NCBI GenBank assembly: GCA_963828405.1
Contig: CAWHEG010000031.1
Span: forward strand, 1,488,001-1,552,000
Direction of reading: 5' to 3'
DNA: 64,000 nt
DNA from: JANMJD01 sp963828405
Lineage (GTDB): Bacteria; Actinomycetota; Acidimicrobiia; Acidimicrobiales; Ilumatobacteraceae
Below the pieces are notes generated by a model that worked only from the letters and a program-made list of their open reading frames with translations, had not been told where the DNA came from and searched no databases. Each line of letters opens with the position of its first letter. The first letter of the stretch is position 1. This document shows positions 53,601 to 60,540 of the stretch, piece after piece. The position numbers were made by a program, and so were the translations under genes.

Positions 53601-55373
53601 GTTGGTCGGGTTGGTCAGATCGATCTGGTAGCCGGGCAACACGGTGCCGGTGGTGGCGTCGACGCCGACGAACCGCTCGGTCGGAGTGCCGTTGGTGAAC
53701 CGGAAGTTGCCACCGACGAAGACCCGGGTGCCATCGGGGTGGGCGACGATCTCCTTGACGTAGGCATCGATCGAGGCGGTGAACGCCGCCACTCGGCTGC
53801 CGTCGGCGATCGACAGCTTGGCGATCCTGTTCGCCGGCGCGCCCGCTGCCGTGGTGAAGTCGCCGCCGACGAAGACGGCTGTCCCGTCGGCAGCGCCGTC
53901 GAGGGCGCGCACTGCGGCGTTCAGCTGGGCGTCGAAGGCCAGATCGAGGGCCCCGGTCGTCTTGTCCCACGACGCGAGATACGGCCGGCTGATCGTGCCG
54001 TAGTCGGAGAAGTCCCCACCGACGAGCAGGGTGCTGCCGGCCAGGGCGAGTGTGCGCACCGACCCCAGCTCGACGGCGGGCCGCGACAGCGACAGCGGCA
54101 GTGACGCCGCGGGCACCACCGCAGTAGCGGTCAGCGTGGTGAGGTCGAGTCGGGCGAGGGTGCGGGGGACCGTCTTTTCGGGGGTGAACACGAAGTTCCC
54201 GCCGATGTACGCCCCGCCGGCGCCGTCGAGCGCGATCTCGAAGACGGTGCCGGTGAGGGCGAGCGGTGCCGTCGTCAGCGAGCCCGACGCGGTCGACAAG
54301 CCGGCGAATCCGTTGATGTTCGCCGTGCCTATGCGGGTGAAGTCGCCGCCGACGTAGACGGTCGAGCCGTCTGCCGACGGGGTGATCGACCGCACCGTGC
54401 CGTTTGCCGCCCCGGGCACCAGCGACTGGAGCGCCCCGGTGGTGGTGTCGACGGCGGCGATCCGGGTACGTGTGACGTTGTTGACCTTGGTGAAGTCCCC
54501 GACGAGCCACAGCGAGCTGCCGACGACGGCGAGATCGCGCACCGGCAGGTTGACGGTTCCGGGCACGAAGGCGGCGTCGATCGCCCCGGTCGTGGCGTCG
54601 ATCGCGGCCAAGCGCTTGAAGCTCGTATTGCCCGCATATGCGGTGAAGTCGCCCCCGACGAAGATGCGGGCGCCGTCCGCGCTGATCGCCAGGGAGTGCA
54701 CCGCACCGTTCGGCCCGCCGGCCCACATCGTCGTTCCGAAAGCGGTCAGGGCGGCGACACCGATGCCCGGCGCACCGTTCACCGTCGTGAACGAGCCGCC
54801 GATGACGACGTTGCTCCCGCTGATCTCGATGCCGCGGACCGGGGCGTTGAGCGACGGGGCGAAGGCGGGGTCGACCGTCAGGTCGGCGAGCACATGGGCG
54901 ACGTGGGTGCGCGGCTGGCCCCCGACCGAGGTGAAGTTACCGCCGAGCCAGTAGCCGCCCCCGCCGTCGGGCACCGCCCGGAACACCGAGCCGACGACGT
55001 CGGGGAAGCCGGCGACGAAGTCGCCGACGGACAGGTCGACCTCTCCGGCGGCGCCCTGGACCGCCGGTCCGACGCGGGTGAAGGTGCCGCCGGCGACGAT
55101 GTGGTTGCCGACCTCGGTGATCGCCCGCACCTCGCCGTCGGTGAACTGCACGGCGGCGTCGACCGGTCGTTCGGCGACGACCCCCGAGATGGCCGGCGAA
55201 GCCGCGGCGCCGGCCATCGGCGACGACGGACCGGTCGCCACGCCGATCACGACGGCGGCGGAGATGGCGCCGGTCAGCAGCGCGACCAGCCCTCGGTGTC
55301 GGCGGCGGGAGCCGGCCATCGACCGGCCCGACACCTGATGCGGTAGCCCGCTGTCGACGCTGCGTGAGTTCAT
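50688..55373 (-). CDS. Giant secreted beta-propeller / NHL-repeat protein
   Basis: Secreted protein of 1,561 residues. A signal peptide lies at about 19-57 (GLVALLTGAISAAVVIGVAT). Residues about 70-780 are DUF5122/delta-60-type blades (repeated VGGDFT, VGGNF and VAGGTFT units, at least ten). Residues about 805-1000 are beta-sandwich domains of DUF11 kind (VTVTLVVTNPGATALALSSF). An alpha/beta domain of unknown type follows (about 1020-1225, VMMVVGNATVISDADLK). About 1228-1561 holds six NHL-like repeats (TVAGTGTAGYNGDG type). No sortase or membrane anchor is seen at the C-terminus. It is upstream of and co-oriented with the polysaccharide operon. Role in surface adhesion or matrix is inference. 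Confidence 0.83.
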   Translation of the reverse strand: MNSRSVDSGLPHQVSGRSMAGSRRRHRGLVALLTGAISAAVVIGVATGPSSPMAGAAASPAISGVVAERPVDAAVQFTDGEVRAITEVGNHIVAGGTFTRVGPAVQGAAGEVDLSVGDFVAGFPDVVGSVFRAVPDGGGGYWLGGNFTSVGGQPRTHVAHVLADLTVDPAFAPSLNAPVRGIEISGSNVVIGGSFTTVNGAPGIGVAALTAFGTTMWAGGPNGAVHSLAISADGARIFVGGDFTAYAGNTSFKRLAAIDATTGAIDAAFVPGTVNLPVRDLAVVGSSLWLVGDFTKVNNVTRTRIAAVDTTTGALQSLVPGAANGTVRSITPSADGSTVYVGGDFTRIGTANINGFAGLSTASGSLTTAPLALTGTVFEIALDGAGGAYIGGNFVFTPEKTVPRTLARLDLTTLTATAVVPAASLPLSLSRPAVELGSVRTLALAGSTLLVGGDFSDYGTISRPYLASWDKTTGALDLAFDAQLNAAVRALDGAADGTAVFVGGDFTTAAGAPANRIAKLSIADGSRVAAFTASIDAYVKEIVAHPDGTRVFVGGNFRFTNGTPTERFVGVDATTGTVLPGYQIDLTNPTNDASEGGVRAMTLSPDGGRLAVIGNFLTVEGLPRPLVTVLDVSNPAAAGVTPWTTTIYTQPCSGGRVGWMRDIAYSPDGSRFYVVSSGHLYYPACDSVNAFDATANGPTLPVWTARPGDTIESVAATTNAVYIGGHFRYLDWEHQTDSRFQLGALDPVNGHALSWSAPANGFRGILTVEAEPSGLYIGGDTSAVAGVPHGRTARFAWPTRPWVRRSVDHHLVLAAGDQVTVTLVVTNPGATALALSSFTDSLSGNVTGLGTCAPTTVAAGGSFSCSYPQTIPPLANATLTTVTTSVAANDGQAVTLSDRTTVKSLTAYRGADIRTVVGPITAPFPSGTVRWAVAMWNDNELQPMDVTSVSSSLHGNLNGQGDCQFPRTLPPASMYYCAYDGTVGGQIGESVGNQFTMNFVLNGTAGVDSHSAAVTITRPLNGGEVMMVVGNATVISDADLKVRTRLTQLGFVPVYADDDTVTAADATGKLLVYLSATSDQVKVGTKFAQVPVPVFAATQMIYDEMGMTAVADQGTVSATAVTIAAPLHPLVSPQVGAVPVVSTARPITWGVPAASAAVVTTVATAGGDKPSEFVYRTGALLADGSNAPACRLGFPAEKTSIAKWTTAMYTLFDRAIRWSVYGCGNGIISTVAGNGGSTSTGNGGPATAAGLNDPFGVAGDALGGFYIAELGGNRVRYVAPDGTINAFAGTGTAGSTGDGGPATGALLRGPARVRIDPSGQVVIIDTGNHRIRRVAANGVITTIAGTGSSGFNGDNIQATSARLSSPYDVAWDATGNMYIADRANQRIRKVATTGIITTVAGTGTAGYNGDGISATTARLNNPYGVAVGPDGVLIADYDNNRVRLIDVNGVIQTVAGTGLNTAGGDGGPATLADLHKPVCLVVRATGGYYVCDMNNNRIRYVNADGVISTTVGVGTAGFSGDGDLAVYARGNRFTTASALPNGDLVVVDRFNRRVRVIVKAA

Positions 55374-55379
55374 CAGGCA

Positions 55380-55385
55380 AGTATC
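55380..55385 (-). promoter_or_regulatory. Candidate -10 box of the giant propeller gene
   Basis: GATACT on the minus strand ends 6 nt before ATG 55373, within an unusually AT-rich stretch (55374-55410). Confidence 0.4.
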
Positions 55386-55542
55386 TACAGTTACGTGGTC
55401 GATTGATACCCGATTCCCCCCGTTTCTTGACGGAGGATGGTGAAATTGGACCGAATGACATCGGGGAGTGGCGACGCTCCCGCTTCGAGCGGCCTCGTCT
55501 CGCCCGCGCCGCCGGCCTCGGCCCTGCGGAGCGGTTGCTGCG

Positions 55543-55548
55543 TACGAT
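55543..55548 (+). promoter_or_regulatory. Candidate -10 box of ipdC
   Basis: TACGAT ends 6 nt before GTG 55555, fitting a leaderless start. Confidence 0.4.
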
Positions 55549-55554
55549 CGGGGG

Positions 55555-56619
55555 GTGCATCCAAGGTTGAAGACTCGCTGGTGCGACCTCGTCGGCGTCG
55601 ACACGCCGATCGTCCAGACAGGTATGGGCTGGGTGGCCGGGCCCCGACTGGTGTCGGCCACGGCCGAGGCGGGTGCCCTCGGAATCCTCGCCTCGGCGAC
55701 GATGGACCTCCCCCAACTGGTGGCCGCGGTGGCCGAGGTGCGTTCGCGAACCGACCGGCCGTTCGGCGTGAACCTGCGGGCCGATTCGCCGGACGTCGGC
55801 GAGCGGGTCGCCCTGCTCATCGACCAGGGCGTGCGGGTGGCCTCGTTCGCCCAGGCGCCGACCGAGGCGCTGATCTCCAGGCTGCGGGACGGCGGTGTCG
55901 TCGTCGTGCCGTCGATCGGGGCCCGGCGCCACGCTGAGAAGGTCATCGCCTGGGGGGTCGATGCGCTACTCGTCCAGGGCGGTGAGGGGGGCGGGCACAC
56001 GGGCTCGGTGCCGACCACCGTGCTCCTGCCGCAGGTCGTCGACGCCGTCGCCGGCCGGGTCCCCGTGCTCGCCGCGGGTGGGTTCTTCGACGGCCGGGGC
56101 CTCGTGGCCGCGCTGGCCTACGGCGCCGACGGGATCGCCATGGGCACGCGCTTCCTGCTCACCTCGGACTCCGCCGTCCCCGACGCCGTCAAGCGCTTCT
56201 ACCTCGCCAAGTCGGTGGCCGAGACCGTCGTGACCCGCCAGGTGGACGGCGTGCCCCACCGGGTGCTGTCGACGCCGCTGATCGACGAACTGGAATCCGG
56301 CCGCGGCCGTCTGCTGAGCCTGCCCCGGGCGCTGCTCAACGCCCACCGCTTCCGGCGGATGACCGGGCTGCGGCTCACCTCGATGTTGCGCGAGGGCCGG
56401 GCGATGCACTCCTCGATGGATCTGTCGTGGACCCAGGTGGTGATGGCGGCCAACACGCCGATGCTGCTCAAGGCGGCACTGGTCGACGGCGACGTCCGCA
56501 GCGGCGTGATGGCCTCGGGCCAGGTGGTCGGCGTGATCGACGACCTGCCGTCGTGCCGGGAGCTGGTCGAGCGGATCATCGACCAGGCCACGAGCGTCCT
56601 CGACGGGTTGACGTCATGA
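55555..56619 (+). CDS. ipdC: IpdC-like flavin oxidoreductase (nitronate monooxygenase family)
   Basis: FMN-dependent TIM-barrel enzyme of 354 residues. VDTPIVQTGMGWVAGPRLVS, GILASATM, PFGVNLRADSP, VVVPSIGARRHAEKV and the flavin-phosphate stretch VQGGEGGGHTGSV, VLAAGGFFDGRGL, GIAMGTRFLLTSDS match mycobacterial IpdC (Rv3553) better than ordinary nitronate monooxygenases. IpdC acts with IpdAB in steroid C/D ring breakdown. Here it is 16.5 kb from ipdB, with the polysaccharide locus between. GTG 55555 follows a TANNNT box. maoC-like gene overlaps its stop. Confidence 0.85.
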   Translation: MHPRLKTRWCDLVGVDTPIVQTGMGWVAGPRLVSATAEAGALGILASATMDLPQLVAAVAEVRSRTDRPFGVNLRADSPDVGERVALLIDQGVRVASFAQAPTEALISRLRDGGVVVVPSIGARRHAEKVIAWGVDALLVQGGEGGGHTGSVPTTVLLPQVVDAVAGRVPVLAAGGFFDGRGLVAALAYGADGIAMGTRFLLTSDSAVPDAVKRFYLAKSVAETVVTRQVDGVPHRVLSTPLIDELESGRGRLLSLPRALLNAHRFRRMTGLRLTSMLREGRAMHSSMDLSWTQVVMAANTPMLLKAALVDGDVRSGVMASGQVVGVIDDLPSCRELVERIIDQATSVLDGLTS

Positions 56620-57077
56620 CGGCATCGACGGTGCTCGACGGGGCCGGGGATCTGCGCGCCGCCGTCGGTCGACACCTCGGCTACAGCGAGTGGATCGTCG
56701 TCACCCAGCAGCAGATCGACCTGTTCGCCGAGGCGACCGGCGACCACCAGTGGATCCACGTCGACGTCGAGCGGGCGACGGCGGGACCGTTCGGCGAACC
56801 GATCGCCCCCGGATTCCTGACGCTGTCGCTGTCGAACCTCTTCCTGCCCCAGATCGTCGAGGTGCGAGGGGCGAGCCTCGGGGTCAACTACGGCGTCGAC
56901 CGGGTTCGCTTCCCGGCGCCCGTCCCCGTCGGTTCGCGCCTCCGCGGCGGCGCCGAACTGGTCGAGGTGACGGAGATCGGCGGTTGGCTGCAGAGCCTGA
57001 TGAGGATCACGATCGAACGCCAGGGCGCCGCCGAACCCGTCTGCGTGATCGACTCGCTGTCCCGGTGGAGGTTCTGA
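56616..57077 (+). CDS. MaoC-like hotdog dehydratase
   Basis: R-specific enoyl-CoA hydratase-type protein of 153 residues. VVTQQQIDLFAEATGDHQWI is the hydratase-2 motif with the catalytic Asp-His pair (GDHQWIHVD), followed by GPFGEPIAPGFLTLSLS and the Tyr/Arg-containing VNYGVDRVRFPAPVPVG. ATG 56616 overlaps the ipdC stop in ATGA, so the two are co-translated and the protein may hydrate a steroid-derived enoyl-CoA. Substrate inferred from context only. Confidence 0.88.
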   Translation: MTASTVLDGAGDLRAAVGRHLGYSEWIVVTQQQIDLFAEATGDHQWIHVDVERATAGPFGEPIAPGFLTLSLSNLFLPQIVEVRGASLGVNYGVDRVRFPAPVPVGSRLRGGAELVEVTEIGGWLQSLMRITIERQGAAEPVCVIDSLSRWRF

Positions 57078-57108
57078 GAAGCCGGGTCGCGGCCGCGGCA
57101 GGGTGCCG

Positions 57109-57660
57109 TCAGCGGCGGGTGAGCAGCCGGGCGACCCGCGGCAACAGGCTCGCCAGGTCGGGTGCGCCGTTGGGCGGCGGGCGCCGCGCCGGCCACCAGG
57201 CCACCGGTCGGCCGTCCTCGGGGATCAGCTCGGCACCACGGCTCGCCCGGAACGCGTAGCCGATGCCCCAGTGGAGATGCTCGGGGCCCCCGTCGTCGCC
57301 CGGCATGGTGACGCAGGTGACCACGACCGGCGTGGAGATCGCCGGGGTGAGCTCGAGCCCGGTCTCCTCGGCCAGCTCACGTCTGGCCGCGTCGATGGGA
57401 CGTTCGTCCGCGCCGACGTGCCCGCCCGGGCACGCCCAGCCGAGTTCGTCATGGCGCACGAGCAGCGCGTGGTCGGCCTGCTCGTCGAACACCCAGGCGG
57501 TCGCCGTGAGCTGGCCGGCCCGCCCGGGGCGGCCCTCGAGCAGCGCGGCGAGTTCGGCAGGCTCGGCACGGTACGAAAGTGGCACCTGGCGCACCGCCTC
57601 GGCCAGGGCACGGTCGGCGCGGCTCAGCGGCAGGAGCACGGAGTCGGCGGGGTGGCCCAC
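57109..57660 (-). CDS. NUDIX hydrolase
   Basis: Protein of 183 residues with a complete NUDIX box: GGHVGADERPIDAARR directly followed by ELAEETGLEL (near residues 80-104; Gly, Glu and the REUxEE core all kept). The N-terminal 45 residues are helical; LTATAWVFDEQADHALLV starts the fold. GTG 57660 overlaps the stop of the truncated folE by one base (TAGTG), so translation may be coupled. Substrate could be a nucleotide such as dihydroneopterin triphosphate, which would fit folE next door, but this is a guess. Confidence 0.88.
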   Translation of the reverse strand: MGHPADSVLLPLSRADRALAEAVRQVPLSYRAEPAELAALLEGRPGRAGQLTATAWVFDEQADHALLVRHDELGWACPGGHVGADERPIDAARRELAEETGLELTPAISTPVVVTCVTMPGDDGGPEHLHWGIGYAFRASRGAELIPEDGRPVAWWPARRPPPNGAPDLASLLPRVARLLTRR

Positions 57661-57842
57661 TAGCGGCCGCGCTCGCCGGTGACGAAACGCATCGGCTCGA
57701 CGTACATCCGGGCCACCCGTGCCGGAGTGTCGAGCAGGCCGTCGCGTCCCGGGTCCTCGCCGACGGCCACCAGGATCTCGGCCACCGCGGCCTCGATGCG
57801 GGCGAGATCAACTGGCGTGTCCGCGGCGCGAGTGCTGACCAT
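57660..57842 (-). pseudogene. folE: Truncated GTP cyclohydrolase I (N-terminal fragment)
   Basis: Only 60 residues: after VSTRAADTPVDLARIEAAVA it reads ILVAVGEDPGRDGLLDTP and ARVARMYVEPMRFVTGERGR, then TAG. Up to TPARVARMY this is the conserved N-terminal helical part of FolE; the whole catalytic tunnel domain (Cys and His zinc ligands, about 130 more residues) is absent and the NUDIX gene starts at once. No frameshifted continuation is seen in the other frames. It is a deletion remnant or a small domain kept for regulation; a complete folE would be expected elsewhere. Confidence 0.75.
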
Positions 57843-58047
57843 GGCCGGGCATCCTTGCCCGGGGAGCGCCCGATCGCAACCTGCCCGGGACGACCGGGTC
57901 CGCCGACAACCCGCCCGGCACGACCTTCCGGCCCGAGCCCACCGCGACCGGGTTGCCGTCGCCTCATGTCCCCGACCACTGACAGCGGCGGAGCACGCTC
58001 ACCCGTCTAGGCCGTTCGGCGGATTCTCAGCCACCGTTCAGAAACGC

Positions 58048-58077
58048 TTGCATCCGGGGCACCGTGCAACTTACATT
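58048..58077 (+). promoter_or_regulatory. Candidate promoter of the repeat-containing secreted protein
   Basis: TTGCAT (-35, 58048-58053), 18 bp, TACATT (-10, 58072-58077), in an AT-richer patch of the 289-bp gap between the folE fragment and this gene. Transcription would start near 58084, giving a leader of 25-50 nt. Confidence 0.5.
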
Positions 58078-58131
58078 CACGACACGAATTCGGCGTCGTA
58101 ACGGTGCGTGCCGATCGAATCGGGGGCGGTA

Positions 58132-60483
58132 ATGGGCAACACGGTGCAGCGACGGGAACATCTTGCGCGGGGGATCGCCGCGGCGACACTGGCGTCCGTC
58201 ATCTCACTCTGCGGAGTTGCCGGCCGAGCCGACGCCGCCGACCCCCCCGGGACGATCCCCTACGACCTGGCGAACTTCTCGCATCCGACGACGATCGACA
58301 ACCCGTTTCTCCCGCTGATCCCCGGCCGCCAGATCGTGCTCGTGGGTCTGGCCGATCGCGGCAACGGCGGACCGACGAACCACATGGTGATCTTCACCGT
58401 CACCGATCTGATCAAGGTGATGCCCGACGGCCTGCGGACGGTCGTCGTCTGGGACCAGGACATCAACAACGGCAAGCTGCGCGAGTCGGAGCTGGCGCTG
58501 TTCGCCCAGGACAACGCCGGCAACGTCTGGAACCTCGGCGAGTACCCCGAGGAGATCACCTACCCGATCGGTGCCCCCCCGGTCAGAAACGCCCCGAGCA
58601 CCTGGCTGCACGGGACGCGCAACTCGTCGGCCTACGCCTTCTCCCGGGCCGGGATCCACGTGCAGGGCGCCCCGGTCGTTGGTTCCCCGGTCTACCTGTC
58701 GGGAGATGCCCCGTCGATCGAGTTCCTCGACTTCGCCCAGGTCGCCAGCCTCACCGCCTCGAAGTGCGCCGGCTCGGTGTGCGACGATCAGTTGCTCAAC
58801 ATCGACGAGTGGGACCCCAACCAGCCGGGCGACGGGCACCAGTTCAAGTACTACCAACGGGGTACCGGGCTGTTCCGCGTCGACCCCTCCGTCGACAGCA
58901 TCGAGCAGGAGACACTGAGCCGTACCGCGGTCAACACCCTCACCCCGGCGGAGTTGGACGCGGCGCGCACCGCGGCGATCGCCATCGACAACCGTGCCTT
59001 CGCCAACACCTCCTCGGTGTGGTTCAACAAGCCCAAGGTCGTTCGGGCGTCGACACCCGGCGCGCCCACCACCGTGGTGGCTGGCCTGGGCACCGGCGGC
59101 GTCGACGTGACCTGGTCGGCGCCCGTGTCCGACGGCAACGCCGTGATCACCGGCTACACCGTGACGGCCTCGCCCGGCGGCGCCACCCGCACCACCACGG
59201 CCCGCACGGCGACGTTCGACGGCCTGACCCGGGGCGTCGAGTACACGTTCGCCGTCACCGCGGCCAACATCGTCGGCAGCGGCCCGGCGGCGACCTCGAA
59301 TGCCGTGCTCATCCCCGACCCGCCGACACCGTCCAGCCTCGTGTCGCAGTCGCCGGCGAGGTTCTTGGATTCTCGTTCGCCGGGTGGTCGGACGGTGGAT
59401 GGTGTGTTGGCGGGGATCGGGTTGCGGGCTGCGGGTTCGACGACGGAGATCGCGGTGGCCGGGCGGGGTGGTGTTCCGTTGGATGCGGCGGCGGCGACGT
59501 TGAACGTGACGGTGACGGGTGCTGCGGGTGCGGGGTATCTGACGATCTGGCCGTGTGGTTCGGTGATGCCGAATGCGTCGAGTCTGAACTTCGCGGCGGG
59601 GGACACGATTGCCAATTCGGCGATCGTGCAGCTCGGTGCTGCGGGCAAGGTGTGTGTGTTCACCGAGGCGGCGACCGATCTGATCGTCGATGTGAACGGC
59701 TACTTCCCGGCTGGTGCGACGTTCGTGTCGCAGTCGCCGGCGAGGTTCTTGGATTCTCGTTCGCCGGGTGGTCGGACGGTGGATGGTGTGTTGGCGGGGA
59801 TCGGGTTGCGGGCTGCGGGTTCGACGACGGAGATCGCGGTGGCCGGGCGGGGTGGTGTTCCGTTGGATGCGGCGGCGGCGACGTTGAACGTGACGGTGAC
59901 GGGTGCTGCGGGTGCGGGGTATCTGACGATCTGGCCGTGTGGTTCGGTGATGCCGAATGCGTCGAGTCTGAACTTCGCGGCGGGGGACACGATTGCCAAT
60001 TCGGCGATCGTGCAGCTCGGTGCTGCGGGCAAGGTGTGTGTGTTCACCGAGTCGGCGACCGATCTGATCGTCGATGTGAACGGCTACTTCCCGGCTGGTG
60101 CGACGTTCGTGTCGCAGTCGCCGGCGAGGTTCTTGGATTCTCGTTCGCCGGGTGGTCGGACGGTGGATGGTGTGTTGGCGGGGATCGGGTTGCGGGCTGC
60201 GGGTTCGACGACGGAGATCGCGGTGGCCGGGCGGGGTGGTGTTCCGTTGGATGCGGCGGCGGCGACGTTGAACGTGACGGTGACGGGTGCTGCGGGTGCG
60301 GGGTATCTGACGATCTGGCCGTGTGGTTCGGTGATGCCGAATGCGTCGAGTCTGAACTTCGCGGCGGGGGACACGATTGCCAATTCGGCGATCGTGCAGC
60401 TCGGTGCTGCGGGCAAGGTGTGTGTGTTCACCGAGGCGGCGACCGATCTGATCGTCGACGTGAACGGCTACTTCCCCGCATAG
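58132..60483 (+). CDS. Secreted protein with FnIII domain and three identical C-terminal modules
   Basis: Exported protein of 783 residues. The signal peptide (about 1-36, GIAAATLASVISLCGVAG, cut near ADA) is followed by an unrecognised domain of about 265 residues (TIDNPFLPLIPGRQIVLVG, VVVWDQDINNGKLRESEL), an FnIII domain (about 308-399) and three 128-residue modules (404-531, 532-659, 660-783) each starting VSQSPARFLDSRSPGGRTVD and ending LIVDVNGYFPA. Each module has two Cys, one in WPCG and one in KVCVFTE, perhaps a disulfide. GTG 58108 is an alternative start; ATG 58132 has a G-rich ribosome site. Probable surface protein. Confidence 0.8.
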   Translation: MGNTVQRREHLARGIAAATLASVISLCGVAGRADAADPPGTIPYDLANFSHPTTIDNPFLPLIPGRQIVLVGLADRGNGGPTNHMVIFTVTDLIKVMPDGLRTVVVWDQDINNGKLRESELALFAQDNAGNVWNLGEYPEEITYPIGAPPVRNAPSTWLHGTRNSSAYAFSRAGIHVQGAPVVGSPVYLSGDAPSIEFLDFAQVASLTASKCAGSVCDDQLLNIDEWDPNQPGDGHQFKYYQRGTGLFRVDPSVDSIEQETLSRTAVNTLTPAELDAARTAAIAIDNRAFANTSSVWFNKPKVVRASTPGAPTTVVAGLGTGGVDVTWSAPVSDGNAVITGYTVTASPGGATRTTTARTATFDGLTRGVEYTFAVTAANIVGSGPAATSNAVLIPDPPTPSSLVSQSPARFLDSRSPGGRTVDGVLAGIGLRAAGSTTEIAVAGRGGVPLDAAAATLNVTVTGAAGAGYLTIWPCGSVMPNASSLNFAAGDTIANSAIVQLGAAGKVCVFTEAATDLIVDVNGYFPAGATFVSQSPARFLDSRSPGGRTVDGVLAGIGLRAAGSTTEIAVAGRGGVPLDAAAATLNVTVTGAAGAGYLTIWPCGSVMPNASSLNFAAGDTIANSAIVQLGAAGKVCVFTESATDLIVDVNGYFPAGATFVSQSPARFLDSRSPGGRTVDGVLAGIGLRAAGSTTEIAVAGRGGVPLDAAAATLNVTVTGAAGAGYLTIWPCGSVMPNASSLNFAAGDTIANSAIVQLGAAGKVCVFTEAATDLIVDVNGYFPA
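59341..60480 (+). repeat. Three near-identical 384-bp tandem repeats
   Basis: Copies begin at 59341, 59725 and 60109; the third ends 12 nt short at the stop. By eye copies 1 and 2 differ at one base (GCG to TCG, near 60051) and copy 3 by a few bases at its very end. The repeats use G- and T-ending codons (GTG, GGG, GGT, TTG), unlike the C-ending codons of the rest of this gene and its neighbours. Confidence 0.95.
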
Positions 60484-60489
60484 ACGCCT

Positions 60490-60520
60490 CGACCCGGCCC
60501 GATGCCCTCGGGCCGGGTCG
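60490..60520 (+). terminator. Strong hairpin terminator after the repeat protein
   Basis: CGACCCGGCCCGA (60490-60502) pairs perfectly with TCGGGCCGGGTCG (60508-60520) around loop TGCCC: a 13-bp perfect stem 7 nt after the stop. No T-tract, as often in high-GC actinobacteria. Confidence 0.8.
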
Positions 60521-60540
60521 GGCTGGGCGAGGATGGGGGA

